64,000 bases of DNA from Ruminococcaceae bacterium UBA5406 (GCA_002407675.1 DHNW01000032.1:62001-126000); one strand, 5' to 3'; positions 23,800 through 32,841 are shown, numbered from the stretch's first letter. Translations and numbers: made by a program. Notes: a model not told the origin generated them from the sequence alone.

Positions 23800-25917
23800 A
23801 TGAAGAGCAAATTGGGGTTTCGGATCGCCAGTGTTTTTGTCATCCCACTTATTGGCCTGCCCCTGATAGGCGGGCTGACAGGATGCAGTGCCAATTCAGG
23901 CCAGAGTACTTCTTCTAGGGATTCTATAAGTTCCAAGAAACTGGCTGACAGCGGCAAAGCTTTTTCTTCCGAAAGCTTCGAAAACGGCAAAGCAACCGGA
24001 TGGAGTGATGGAAATTGCACCATCGCAGTTGTCACGGAAGTCGCCCACTCCGGCCAGCATTGCCTGAAAGTGTCCGATCCTTCTTCACCATACGCCGGGC
24101 CTTCCTATAATATCCTGTCACTGGTTCAATATGGCCATACATACCGTATCACCGCATGCCTGCGAACCGCATCCGGCTCGGCAAAAGGAACAGTTACCGT
24201 AAACCGCGTGGATTCCAACGGTGTCTGGTACGGTGCGTCCATCGCCAACCAGGTGCCGATTTCCTCATCCGACTGGACAACGGTATCAGGGGATTTTACA
24301 CTGACGGAAAATCTTACCCTCTCTTCCCTGCAGCTTTCTTTCCGGACTTTAGACACCTCTGTCCCGTACTATATCGACGACGTATCCATTAAGGAAACCG
24401 AATCTTTGGCACCAGAAATACAAACCGACATTCTTTCGCTCAAAAGCAAATATGATTTCACGCTGGGGACAGCCGCTGTTTTTTCCGATCTTATTGATGA
24501 TCACAGTAAATTAATTGCCAAACATTTTAGCAGCCTGACTCCTGGTAACGAAATGAAATCATCTTCCCTGTATGACAGCAGCCATCAGCTGGATTTTACC
24601 ACGGCTGATCAGTTTGCCGACTTTGCAATCAAAAACAGCATGAAACTGCGCGGTCACAATCTGGTGTGGCATTCACAGGTCCCATCGTGGTGGTTCACTT
24701 CAAAAGACGATCCCAGCCAGCCTGCCACAAAACAGGAATTGCTGACCACCCTGAAAAATCACATCACCAACGTGCTGACGCATTTTAAGAAGAAATATGG
24801 TTCAAAAAGCCCCTTTTACTGCTGGGACGTCGTGAATGAACCGCTTTCCGACAGTCACCAGAACAACGGTCTAAGGGGAGAATCGGAAAGAAGCCAGTGG
24901 CTGCCTATTACCGGCCCCGAATATATTGCGGACGCATTCAAATATGCCCGTGCCGCCGATCCGGACTTAAAACTTTTTATCAACGATTACGGAATTGAAA
25001 ACAACAATCAAAAAACTGTGGATATGTACAATCTGGTAAAAAGCCTGATAAAACAAAAGGTGCCAATCGACGGCATTGGACTGCAGATGCATGTCGGTTT
25101 GACCTACCCGTCGATTTCTGACATTCAGGCCTCTATTGAGAAGCTCGGTTCGCTCGGGCTGGAGCTTCAGGTAACAGAACTCGACGTGAACACCGGCGGC
25201 CAAACCGATGCCGCCGCTCTTGCGCAGGAAGCCAGACGATATAAACAGCTGTTTGATCTCTTTGAAAAAGAGCGCAAATATATTGACGTTGTAACCATCT
25301 GGGGCACAGCGGACGACGGTTCCTGGCTGGGAGCAAACAATATTCCTCTTTTGTTTGACAACTCGCTGCAGGCAAAGCCGGCCTATTGGGCACTGGTTGA
25401 TCCCTCTAAAACGACAGTGGACACGCGCGCCGCGACGGTCCACCATGGGACACCGAAGCTTGGCACTTCCTCTGATTCGCTTTGGTCCGATATTTCCGCG
25501 ATTACGACCGACACTTATGCCAAGGGAGTTACAGGTGCGACAGCTCAAGTGAAATCGACGTGGGATAAAAATTACCTGTATGTACTTGCTGATGTTTCAG
25601 ACGATACGACCGGAACGAGTGACAGTATTGATTTGTATCTGAAGAACAACGGCCCCCAGCATTTCCACATAAACCGCAGCGGAAAAGGAATGGATACCAT
25701 TCCTCATTTTATAACCCAAAACAGCACCGGTTACACCGTACAGGCGGCAATTCCGATTTCGGGTCTTTCCCCCGCCGCAGGAAGTCAAATCGGCTTTGAC
25801 TTCAAAGTAAATGACGATACCGGAAACGGAACCGTTCAGTCCATTTGTACCTGGAACGATTATCAGAACTTGCAGGACACAAGCACCAAGAATTATGGAA
25901 TTCTGACATTGAACTGA
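23800..25917 (+). CDS. Lipoprotein GH10 endo-1,4-beta-xylanase with CBM4/9/22-like and CBM9-like regions
   Basis: About 705 residues. A signal with lipobox L-T-G-C29 anchors it to the outer membrane face. Next come a short Ser-rich linker, a carbohydrate-binding region (about 54-198, ending in YYIDDVSIKE), the GH10 barrel (about 212-535) and a C-terminal CBM9-like region (about 545-705). Catalytic residues are the acid/base E347 in WDVVNEP and the nucleophile E460 in VTELDV; NLVWHSQVPSWW, QMHVG and TIWGTADDGSW line the cleft. It should hydrolyse xylan at the cell surface. ATG 23800 is chosen because GGGAGAG lies 8 bases upstream; GTG 23791 is in frame. No xylan transporter or other hydrolase is adjacent. 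Confidence 0.95.
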   Translation: MKSKLGFRIASVFVIPLIGLPLIGGLTGCSANSGQSTSSRDSISSKKLADSGKAFSSESFENGKATGWSDGNCTIAVVTEVAHSGQHCLKVSDPSSPYAGPSYNILSLVQYGHTYRITACLRTASGSAKGTVTVNRVDSNGVWYGASIANQVPISSSDWTTVSGDFTLTENLTLSSLQLSFRTLDTSVPYYIDDVSIKETESLAPEIQTDILSLKSKYDFTLGTAAVFSDLIDDHSKLIAKHFSSLTPGNEMKSSSLYDSSHQLDFTTADQFADFAIKNSMKLRGHNLVWHSQVPSWWFTSKDDPSQPATKQELLTTLKNHITNVLTHFKKKYGSKSPFYCWDVVNEPLSDSHQNNGLRGESERSQWLPITGPEYIADAFKYARAADPDLKLFINDYGIENNNQKTVDMYNLVKSLIKQKVPIDGIGLQMHVGLTYPSISDIQASIEKLGSLGLELQVTELDVNTGGQTDAAALAQEARRYKQLFDLFEKERKYIDVVTIWGTADDGSWLGANNIPLLFDNSLQAKPAYWALVDPSKTTVDTRAATVHHGTPKLGTSSDSLWSDISAITTDTYAKGVTGATAQVKSTWDKNYLYVLADVSDDTTGTSDSIDLYLKNNGPQHFHINRSGKGMDTIPHFITQNSTGYTVQAAIPISGLSPAAGSQIGFDFKVNDDTGNGTVQSICTWNDYQNLQDTSTKNYGILTLN

Positions 25918-25966
25918 ACCAGTTTAAAAAGACGCGGCATTCATCAAAACCCAAGGGAGGACAAAA

Positions 25967-26935
25967 ATGACAAGCATTACAAAGAACCGGCTGTCTGCCG
26001 ATACAATCGGCCGAATGGTGCAAAAAGCATTCGGACTGCCGAACGCCGCTTCCGTTTCCGAACTGACGGAGGGCTATTTCAATGCCGCATACCTTGTCGG
26101 GCTGCCGGACGGCCGTGAAACCGTCCTGAAAGTCGCTCCCCCGCCCGGCTCGCTTCTTATGTCGTATGAAAAAAACATCATGTCTGCCGAAGTTCAGAGC
26201 ATGCGCCTCGTAAAAGGCAAAACATCCGTCCCTCTTCCGGACGTTTTATTTTACGACAACAGCCGGTCTGTCTGCGGTTCGGATTATTTTTTTATGACGA
26301 AGCTGGAAGGGAAAAGCCTGAATTCGCTTTCCAGCAGCCTGCCGGCGAAAAGCCGGGAAGGACTTGAATTTGACACCGGCCGGTATAACGCGGAAATCAA
26401 CCGCATCACCGGCAGCAAATTCGGCTATTTCGGGCAGCCGGACCGTCAGGGCAGCGACTGGCCGGCAGTTTTTGCAGATATGATAGACGGCGCTTTCGAC
26501 GACGCCGAAGCGTTGAAGATTGACGTTGGTGCAGACCGCGCGTCGGTGCAGGCTCTCCTCGCGAAATACCGGAGTTCCTTTGAGGAGGTTACCATTCCCC
26601 GCCTGATCCACTGGGACCTTTGGGCGGGCAACATCTTTGTGAAGGACGGCAGAATAACGGGCCTGATTGACTTTGAACGGTGCCTGTGGGGCGATCCGCT
26701 GATGGAGGTCGGATTCCGCTCCGGCAGCCAGTGCCCCGCATTTATCCAGGGATACGGAGCCGCTCCCTTTACCGACCGGCAAAACCAGAGGATCAAATGG
26801 TATGACCTGTACCTTTCTCTCCTGATGGCCCTGGAACCGGATTACCGGAAATATCCCGATCATTCCATGCTGATTCAGTCCAGAAAGAAAATCGGAGAAA
26901 CAGCCGCGTGGCTGAACAACCACAGCGAAAGGTAG
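25967..26935 (+). CDS. Aminoglycoside phosphotransferase (APH)-family kinase
   Basis: 322 residues with the APH/choline-kinase fold: the N-lobe with VLKVAPP, a hinge with FFMTKLEGKSL, then the Brenner motif HWDLWAGNIFV and the metal Asp in GLIDFERCLWGDP. Such proteins phosphorylate a small alcohol (antibiotic, sugar, choline or similar) with ATP or GTP. Despite the family name there is no sign of a resistance role. GGGAGG lies 6 bases before ATG. It follows the xylanase gene by 49 bases and may be co-transcribed. Confidence 0.88.
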   Translation: MTSITKNRLSADTIGRMVQKAFGLPNAASVSELTEGYFNAAYLVGLPDGRETVLKVAPPPGSLLMSYEKNIMSAEVQSMRLVKGKTSVPLPDVLFYDNSRSVCGSDYFFMTKLEGKSLNSLSSSLPAKSREGLEFDTGRYNAEINRITGSKFGYFGQPDRQGSDWPAVFADMIDGAFDDAEALKIDVGADRASVQALLAKYRSSFEEVTIPRLIHWDLWAGNIFVKDGRITGLIDFERCLWGDPLMEVGFRSGSQCPAFIQGYGAAPFTDRQNQRIKWYDLYLSLLMALEPDYRKYPDHSMLIQSRKKIGETAAWLNNHSER

Positions 26936-27092
26936 ACATACCTTCAACACACAAAACCCGGAATAGCCCTCAGAAAATCTTCAAACCTTCCGAGGGGTTG
27001 CGATTATGCGGCGGTATACTTTTGATATTCTGCCAAGGCTGTGATTCTGTTTTACGACAGCGGGAATAAAATGAGTCCGCCGACCGATATTA

Positions 27093-27106
27093 TTTGTAGC
27101 TACAAA
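27093..27106. promoter_or_regulatory. Perfect 14-base palindrome before the unknown gene
   Basis: TTTGTAGCTACAAA has no loop, so it is more likely a dimeric protein site than an RNA hairpin. It lies directly upstream of the AAGGAGA ribosome site of the gene at 27122. Confidence 0.4.
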
Positions 27107-27121
27107 AAGGAGAGCGAAAAC

Positions 27122-27643
27122 ATGCTGACACAGGAACCGACGCCAGAAATGTATGAGGAATGGAAACGTATCTGGAACCAATACAAAAACAGGCTGAAGC
27201 CAAACCGAAAGTCTGGACTGGAGCTGCTTGACTATTTATCCAGAAAATATGTTCTGACCGAAATATGGGAGGAAGAAGCCATCGATGCGGTCCGCCTGAG
27301 CGTTACCATGAACCGGCCGTTTGCCGAAAAACTGCCGCGCGGCACCGATCCGCTGCCAAGAACCTTCTACCTCGAAAACAAGGGAAACGGTGAAATTTTT
27401 TATAAAAGCGAGAACCAGGATCCGGACGATCTCTGGGGAGGAGATATCACAAGAATTTTTATTGGAATTGATACCGTATCGGGATATTTCATGGTAGAGG
27501 GCAGCACCATGCTGTGGGACGAATTATATGCCTTTCAGGGGCTGGATGAAGCGGATATTCAAAATCCGTATTGCGTTGCTCAATATATTGCCTGTCTGAA
27601 ACGATTCGATCTTCTGGACGAGATTGTCAGCCAATCCATCTGA
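27122..27643 (+). CDS. Hypothetical protein, unknown family
   Basis: 173 residues, acidic, soluble, no signal or membrane segment. The N-terminal third is helical (EEWKRIWNQYKNRL), the rest mixed with several Trp and Gly (DDLWGGDITRIFIGIDTVSGYFMV). The frame stays open to 27041, but ATG 27122 follows AAAAGGAGA. No family was recognised. Its small, acidic nature and its neighbours (remnants of other genes) are in keeping with an immunity-type or other accessory protein, which is a guess. Confidence 0.6.
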   Translation: MLTQEPTPEMYEEWKRIWNQYKNRLKPNRKSGLELLDYLSRKYVLTEIWEEEAIDAVRLSVTMNRPFAEKLPRGTDPLPRTFYLENKGNGEIFYKSENQDPDDLWGGDITRIFIGIDTVSGYFMVEGSTMLWDELYAFQGLDEADIQNPYCVAQYIACLKRFDLLDEIVSQSI

Positions 27644-27649
27644 CCGGCT

Positions 27650-27933
27650 TTTCCAAGAGGGCAGACAGGACTTCACGGCAGCGGCTTGCAAAACGGCAGG
27701 AGGTTATTATGGAAGTTTTGGAATATTCGGAAAATAACTGTATCGAAGAGTTATGCGATATTCTCGAAGTTCTTGAGGCAATTTCCAAGGCTATGAAGTT
27801 TTCTGATGAAGATATTAGAAAAATAAAAGAAGAAAGATGCCGGAAAAACGGGGCATTTAAAAACAAACTTCTTCTTCAAAAAATTATTGTCAATTTGGCG
27901 CCATTCATTACTATGACGATACGGATCTTATAA
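27650..27933 (+). pseudogene. Remnant of a MazG-like NTP pyrophosphohydrolase (C-terminal part)
   Basis: The segment from ATG 27709 reads EELCDILEVLEAI and then KIKEERCRKNGAFKNKLLLQKI. This matches the second half of small MazG-like (phosphoribosyl-ATP pyrophosphohydrolase-like) proteins of about 100 residues. The first half, which normally begins with an NKLVRDKIPEI-like motif, is missing. The same frame upstream (about 27650-27708) may hold a damaged piece of it. CAGGAGG lies 6 bases before ATG 27709, but in the remnant frame it encodes residues, so it may be chance. After LLLQKI the tail (VNLAPFITM) looks foreign. A short expressed protein of 74 residues cannot be excluded. Confidence 0.6.
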
Positions 27934-28127
27934 AATGGTCTGGAAAATCATTGGTGATTGAAAAAAGTCTGGGCATGAGAACATTTTGGTGCTTGCAGCA
28001 AAACCAGGATATCCAGCAAAATCCGTTGTGGCAGGAAAAGATGCTGGATATAGAAAGAAAAGTAAGCAATTTGGATGAATACAAAGCAATTGCATTTTTC
28101 CATCACATAATTCTGCGGAAAACCTAA
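27861..28127 (+). pseudogene. Gene fragment without a start, unknown family
   Basis: An 88-codon frame, shifted against the MazG-like remnant, runs from a stop at 27858 to TAA 28127. Its translation looks like real protein: HYYDDTDLIKWSGKSL, then MRTFWCLQQNQDIQ and NLDEYKAIAFFHHIIL. No start with a ribosome site precedes it. It seems to be the 3' end of a lost gene joined to the MazG remnant near 27885. The region is AT-rich compared with its surroundings. No family was recognised. Confidence 0.45.
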
Positions 28128-28234
28128 AAACAAAGCAATGTGGTAAAAAAATATTTTTAAATAATTACTATATGGAATATTATTGAATCCGGCTATGTTA
28201 TGATAAGAGTAAATCCATTATATTTTCTACCCGG

Positions 28235-28359
28235 TAAAGGGGAGTAGCTTACAATTCGGCCGGTCAACAACCGTTGCATTCGCTTCTGGCCGCCGATCCA
28301 TCTCTGCAATGGAAAGCAAGACCTTTAACAGACATTTGCTCTGTTAAAGGTCTTTTTTT
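28235..28359 (+). ncRNA. yybP-ykoY (Mn2+) riboswitch with overlapping terminator
   Basis: The conserved yybP-ykoY core is present: AAAGGGGAGTAGC at 28236-28248 on the 5' side and GCAAGACCTTTA at 28316-28327 on the 3' side, which pair as P1 (TAAAGG/CCTTTA). Between them lie the two arms with GGTCAACAACCG and CTGGCCGCC. The P1 3' strand is also the 5' arm of a terminator: AGACCTTTAACAGA (28319-28332) pairs perfectly with TCTGTTAAAGGTCT (28340-28353) and is followed by a T-run to 28359. Mn2+ binding should stabilise P1, break the terminator and turn on the downstream P-type ATPase gene. TATGAT at 28199-28204 may be the -10. Confidence 0.93.
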
Positions 28360-28400
28360 ATATCCTCCGGGCAGAATAAACAGGCAGGGAGGCAAAAATC

Positions 28401-30998
28401 ATGGAATATTATGCGCAGGAAACCGGCGAGGTACTGCAGGAACTGGGCAGTTCGCAAAAAGGGCTGACGGAGAGCGAAGCGGAATGCCGCCTGCAGAAAA
28501 CGGGCCCCAACCGTCTGGCAGACGCAAAAACAACGCCGCTGGCTCTGCGGCTGGCCAAGCAGGCTTCTGATCCCATGACAATCGTGCTGATTGTCTCAGC
28601 AGTACTGTCCGGCATTATTGGCGAAGCCGCAGACATGACTGTTATTCTTCTGGTCGTCGTCCTAAATGCCGTCCTTGGTGTCATGCAGGAAAGCAAATCC
28701 GAAAAAGCGGTGGAAGCCCTTCAGAAAATAACGGCCGCCCAATCCAGAGTGCGCCGGGACGGAAAAATCCAGACGGTGGATTCCCACACTCTCGTTCCGG
28801 GCGACATCGTTCTTCTGGAAGCCGGCGACGCCGTCCCTGCCGACATGCGCCTGACTTCCGCTGTCAGCCTGAAAACCGACGAATCGACGCTTACAGGTGA
28901 ATCCACCTCGGTAGAAAAGACGGCTGATGCGCTGGATGGAAAAGGCAGCATCTCTCTCGGCGACCGTCGGAATATGGCCTATATGGGCAGCAGCGCCGTC
29001 TACGGGCGCGGCGAAGGAGTGGTCACCGCCACCGGAATGCAGACCGAGATGGGTAAGATTTCCGACACTCTTGCAAAAGCACAGAAAGAGGCCACCCCGC
29101 TTCAGCAGAAGCTGAATCAGCTTAGCCGAGTTCTGAGCGTCGGGGTCCTCGCCGTCTGCGCGTTTGTATTTGTCTTTAGTTTGCTCCGAAATGGCGATTT
29201 CAGCGGAAAAGCCGTTTTGGATACCTTTATGCTGGCAATCAGTCTTGCGGTTGCCGCCGTTCCGGAAGGACTCGCGGCGGTCGTCACCATCGTCCTGTCC
29301 ATCGGCGTCACCAACCTCTCCAAGCGGAACGCCATCGTCCGCAGGCTCACCGCTGTAGAAACGCTTGGCTGCACCCAGGTAATCTGCACCGACAAAACCG
29401 GTACCCTCACACAGAACCGGATGACCGTTGTGGAGACGGCCGGAGATGCGGAGCCGCTTGCCCGCACCATGGCGCTTTGCAGTGATGCGTGGCTCTCCCC
29501 CGACGGAAAAGCCGGCGGCGAACCCACTGAAAGTGCTTTGGTCGCTTATGCCGCCCGGCAGGGAATCGACAAAAACCGCCTGGAAGAAAAATACCGGCGC
29601 GTCGGTGAAGCGCCGTTCGATTCCGAGCGGAAAATGATGTCCACCGTGCATGAAAACCCGGAGGGCGGTTATCTCCAATATACAAAAGGAGCACCGGATG
29701 AAATTTTGAACCGCTGTGAAAAAGTTCTGGAAGGCGGCAGAATTCTGCCTTTGACGGACGAAAAACGGCGGAAGATTGAACAGACCAATCTCGGCATGGC
29801 GGAAAAGGCGCTCCGCGTGCTTGCCGCCGCATACCGCCCTTGGGACACGCTCCCGGGCAGCTTTGCGCCCGAAAAGCTGGAAACCGGCCTGACTTTTGTC
29901 GGTCTTGCCGGAATGATGGATCCCGTGCGGCCCGAAGTCCCCGCCGCAGTTGAAAAATGCCGCCGCGCAGGCATCCGGCCCGTGATGATCACGGGTGACC
30001 ACCGCGACACCGCAGCAGCAATTGCAAAAGAGCTCGGCATCATTCAAAATTTCAGTGAAACGGCGTCCGGCAGCGACCTTGACCGTCTCTCGGATGAAGA
30101 ACTGGCGCGCCGGGTCCCGGATTACGGGGTCTACGCCCGCGTCCAGCCGGAACATAAGGTCCGGATCGTGAAAGCCTGGAAGTCGCGGGGCATGGTGACC
30201 GCCATGACGGGCGACGGCGTAAACGACGCCCCCGCCCTCAAGACCGCCGATATCGGCACAGGCATGGGAGTCACCGGCACAGACGTGGCGAAGGGCGCGG
30301 CAGATCTGATTCTGACGGACGACAATTTCGCCACAATTATCACGGCAGTGGAAGAAGGCCGCCGCATTTACGATAATATCCGCAAAGCCATCCAGTTTCT
30401 CCTCTCCTCCAACCTAAGCGAAGTGATCGCCGTGTTCACGGCGACAATGCTGGGGGCCGTCCTGCTCAAGCCTATTCATATTCTGTGGATCAATCTTGTA
30501 ACCGACAGCATACCGGCCATTGCGCTCGGCATGGAGCAGGCCGAAAAAGGCATTATGAACCGTCCTCCGCGCCCAAAGTCGGAAGGGCTGTTTGCAAACG
30601 GCGTCGGGCCCGATATTCTTTATCAGGGCGCGGTTGTCGCGCTGCTGACACTGGTGTCGTACCGGATTGGCCGCGGAACTTCCATTCTTGCGGGCATGAC
30701 CATGGCATTCCTTACGCTGTCTCTCTGCGAGGTCTTCCATGCCTTCAATATGCGCTCCCGCCGGCAATCCATTTTTACCCTGCACACCCGCAACCGGTAC
30801 CTGCTGCTTTCTCTCCTGTTCGCGGTTGGAATCACCGCGCTGATGCTCTATGTTCCGCCGCTGGCCCGGGCCTTTTCCCTTGCGGCGCTTTCCGCGCGGC
30901 TGTACTTCATTGCCTTGGGGCTGGCGTTTGCCATTATCCCGCTGGTGGAACTGGTAAAATTATTTCAGCGGAAGGCAAAAAAAGGTTCTGAGCTTTGA
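28401..30998 (+). CDS. P2-type cation-transporting ATPase (Ca2+/Mn2+ type)
   Basis: 865 residues with the full P2 ATPase plan: N-terminal cation ATPase domain, actuator with TGES (165-168), M4 with PEGLAAVVT (288-296), phosphorylated D331 in DKTGT, nucleotide domain, hinge TGDGVNDAPALKTADIG, and M5-M10 with NLSEVIAVF and NLVTDSIPAIALG. M4 and M6 contain the Ca2+/Mn2+-type ion-binding residues, but the Pro after PEGL of many Ca2+ pumps is Ala here. The Mn2+ riboswitch directly upstream points to Mn2+ export as its main job, as for YoaB-type pumps; Ca2+ may also be carried. GGGAGG precedes ATG 28401. Confidence 0.94.
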   Translation: MEYYAQETGEVLQELGSSQKGLTESEAECRLQKTGPNRLADAKTTPLALRLAKQASDPMTIVLIVSAVLSGIIGEAADMTVILLVVVLNAVLGVMQESKSEKAVEALQKITAAQSRVRRDGKIQTVDSHTLVPGDIVLLEAGDAVPADMRLTSAVSLKTDESTLTGESTSVEKTADALDGKGSISLGDRRNMAYMGSSAVYGRGEGVVTATGMQTEMGKISDTLAKAQKEATPLQQKLNQLSRVLSVGVLAVCAFVFVFSLLRNGDFSGKAVLDTFMLAISLAVAAVPEGLAAVVTIVLSIGVTNLSKRNAIVRRLTAVETLGCTQVICTDKTGTLTQNRMTVVETAGDAEPLARTMALCSDAWLSPDGKAGGEPTESALVAYAARQGIDKNRLEEKYRRVGEAPFDSERKMMSTVHENPEGGYLQYTKGAPDEILNRCEKVLEGGRILPLTDEKRRKIEQTNLGMAEKALRVLAAAYRPWDTLPGSFAPEKLETGLTFVGLAGMMDPVRPEVPAAVEKCRRAGIRPVMITGDHRDTAAAIAKELGIIQNFSETASGSDLDRLSDEELARRVPDYGVYARVQPEHKVRIVKAWKSRGMVTAMTGDGVNDAPALKTADIGTGMGVTGTDVAKGAADLILTDDNFATIITAVEEGRRIYDNIRKAIQFLLSSNLSEVIAVFTATMLGAVLLKPIHILWINLVTDSIPAIALGMEQAEKGIMNRPPRPKSEGLFANGVGPDILYQGAVVALLTLVSYRIGRGTSILAGMTMAFLTLSLCEVFHAFNMRSRRQSIFTLHTRNRYLLLSLLFAVGITALMLYVPPLARAFSLAALSARLYFIALGLAFAIIPLVELVKLFQRKAKKGSEL

Positions 30999-31029
30999 AA
31001 ATTTTCCTCCTTGCGGCTGAACTCCGCGA

Positions 31030-31059
31030 TTGACAACCCTCCATTTTCCAGACTATAAT
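31030..31059 (+). promoter_or_regulatory. Strong sigma A promoter of the cysK operon
   Basis: Perfect TTGACA at 31030-31035 and perfect TATAAT at 31054-31059, spacer 18. About 65 bases of leader follow; no T-box or SAM riboswitch was seen in it. Confidence 0.85.
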
Positions 31060-31123
31060 GAAAACAGAAGGTTTATTCAAAGAGAGTGAATTGTATCCAT
31101 TTTCCATACGGGAGGAATACGGA

Positions 31124-32050
31124 ATGATTGCAAAAAGCGTACTGGACTTAATCGGCGGCACACCGATGATGGAACTGTCAAATTACGAAAAAAAGCACGG
31201 CCTGAAAGCGGATATCGCCGCAAAGTTGGAATATTTCAACCCCGCGGGAAGCGTGAAGGACCGTATTGGAAAATTTATGATTGAAGACGCCGAAAAGAAG
31301 GGGCTGCTGAAGCCCGGTTCGGTGATCATTGAGCCGACCAGCGGCAACACGGGGATCGGTTTGGCCGCCGTGGCAGCCGCAAAAGGATACCGCATTATCC
31401 TTACCATGCCGGAAACCATGAGTGTCGAACGCCGGAACCTGCTGAAGGCTTACGGCGCGGAAGTTGTCCTTACCGACGGATCAAAAGGAATGCAGGGTGC
31501 TATCGACAAAGCCGGCGAATTGGCAAAAAAAACGCCGGGTTCTTATCTTCCCGGTCAGTTTGTCAATCCCGCCAACCCGGAAACGCACCGCAGAACCACG
31601 GGGCCGGAAATCTGGAAGGATACGGAGGGGAAAATCGACATTTTTGTCGCGGGGGTCGGCACGGGCGGAACCTTGACCGGCGTCGCTCAATATCTGAAGG
31701 AGAAAAAGCCGGGCGTAAAAATTGTGGCCATGGAACCCTCCGGTTCACCCGTTCTGTCGGGCGGAAAACCCGGTCCGCATAAACTGCAGGGTATCGGAGC
31801 GGGCTTTGTCCCGAAAACACTGGATCGTTCTCTGGTGGATGAGGTTCTGACGGTCACAGATGACGACGCATATCAGGCAGGCCGTGAACTTGCCCGCATG
31901 GAAGGAATCCTGGTGGGAATTTCTTCCGGAGCCGCTGTTCATGCAGCCCGGGTTCTGGCCGAACGGCCTGAAAATGCCGGAAAGCTGATCGTCGCGCTCC
32001 TGCCCGACACCGGGATGCGCTATCTTTCCACACCGGATTACTTAGTATGA
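31124..32050 (+). CDS. cysK: Cysteine synthase (O-acetylserine sulfhydrylase)
   Basis: PLP enzyme that makes L-cysteine from O-acetylserine and sulfide. 308 residues, normal. The PLP lysine is in NPAGSVKDRIG, the substrate loop is PTSGNTGIGLA, the phosphate loop is GVGTGGTLTG, and HKLQGIGAGFVP and ISSGAA are typical. ATG 31124 has GGGAGG 8 bases upstream; the frame stays open to 31058 but starts there at the promoter -10. It is the first gene of a four-gene chain with 4-base overlaps. Confidence 0.95.
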   Translation: MIAKSVLDLIGGTPMMELSNYEKKHGLKADIAAKLEYFNPAGSVKDRIGKFMIEDAEKKGLLKPGSVIIEPTSGNTGIGLAAVAAAKGYRIILTMPETMSVERRNLLKAYGAEVVLTDGSKGMQGAIDKAGELAKKTPGSYLPGQFVNPANPETHRRTTGPEIWKDTEGKIDIFVAGVGTGGTLTGVAQYLKEKKPGVKIVAMEPSGSPVLSGGKPGPHKLQGIGAGFVPKTLDRSLVDEVLTVTDDDAYQAGRELARMEGILVGISSGAAVHAARVLAERPENAGKLIVALLPDTGMRYLSTPDYLV

Positions 32051-32841
32051 CCGCACCGGAAATACCGCCCGAATTTTCCCGCACAGAGCGGGTTATCGGC
32101 CGGGAAGCGGTTGAAAAACTGCGAAACTCCTCCGTCGCCGTGTTTGGCATCGGCGGCGTGGGATCGTATGCGGCGGAAGCGCTGGCAAGGGCCGGTGTCG
32201 GCAGTCTTGCCTTGTTTGACGGCGATACAGTCGCCCCGTCAAATATAAACCGTCAGATCGTTGCCCTGCATTCCACCGTCGGCCGCCGGAAAGCCGACGT
32301 CATGGCAGAACGCGTGCTGGATATTAACCCTGCCTGCCGCGTAACGGCGTATCCGTATTTCTTCACCGCCGAAAACGCGGACAAAATTGATTTTTCGCGG
32401 TTCAACTATCTTGTGGACGCCGTAGATATGATTTCCGCCAAATTGGAGCTGGCGGTCCGTGCGGATCAGGCGTGCGTGCCGCTCATCAGCTGCATGGGAG
32501 CAGGAAATAAACTGGATCCCACCCGGTTTGAAGTCGCCGATATCTACCAGACCAGCGTATGCCCGCTTGCCCGCGTAATGCGCCGCGAATTGAGGACGCG
32601 CGGAATTGCGCACCTGAAAGTTGTCTATTCCAAAGAACCGCCGCTTCCGCCGCAGGACGGACCGCCCGCAGAAATTGACGGACGGAGCGCTGTTCCCGGA
32701 AGTGTCTCCTTTGTGCCGCCTGTGGCAGGCATGATTCTCGCGGGGGAAGTCATAAAAGATCTTGCCGGTTTGAACGAAAAAAAGCAGGCGTGTTCCGGCG
32801 GCAGCCAAGGCGTCGCCCCGAAGCGGCGGGAAACATCATGA
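32047..32841 (+). CDS. tcdA: tRNA threonylcarbamoyladenosine dehydratase, TcdA/YgdL-like
   Basis: 264 residues of the E1/ThiF/MoeB fold. TcdA uses ATP to close t6A37 in tRNA to the cyclic form ct6A. Seen are RTERVIGREAVEKL, the nucleotide loop GIGGVGSYAAEALARAG, DGDTVAPSNINRQ, DAVDMISAKLEL and PLARVMRRELR, which set this branch apart from ThiF. The C-terminal membrane-like helix is short. ATGA overlaps the cysK stop. Confidence 0.92.
   Translation: MTAPEIPPEFSRTERVIGREAVEKLRNSSVAVFGIGGVGSYAAEALARAGVGSLALFDGDTVAPSNINRQIVALHSTVGRRKADVMAERVLDINPACRVTAYPYFFTAENADKIDFSRFNYLVDAVDMISAKLELAVRADQACVPLISCMGAGNKLDPTRFEVADIYQTSVCPLARVMRRELRTRGIAHLKVVYSKEPPLPPQDGPPAEIDGRSAVPGSVSFVPPVAGMILAGEVIKDLAGLNEKKQACSGGSQGVAPKRRETS

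Noticed and set aside
28662..30155. Reverse-strand open frame of 497 codons opposite the P-type ATPase
   Set aside because: The ATPase motifs on the forward strand are complete; the antisense product is rich in Phe, His and Arg with no family features.
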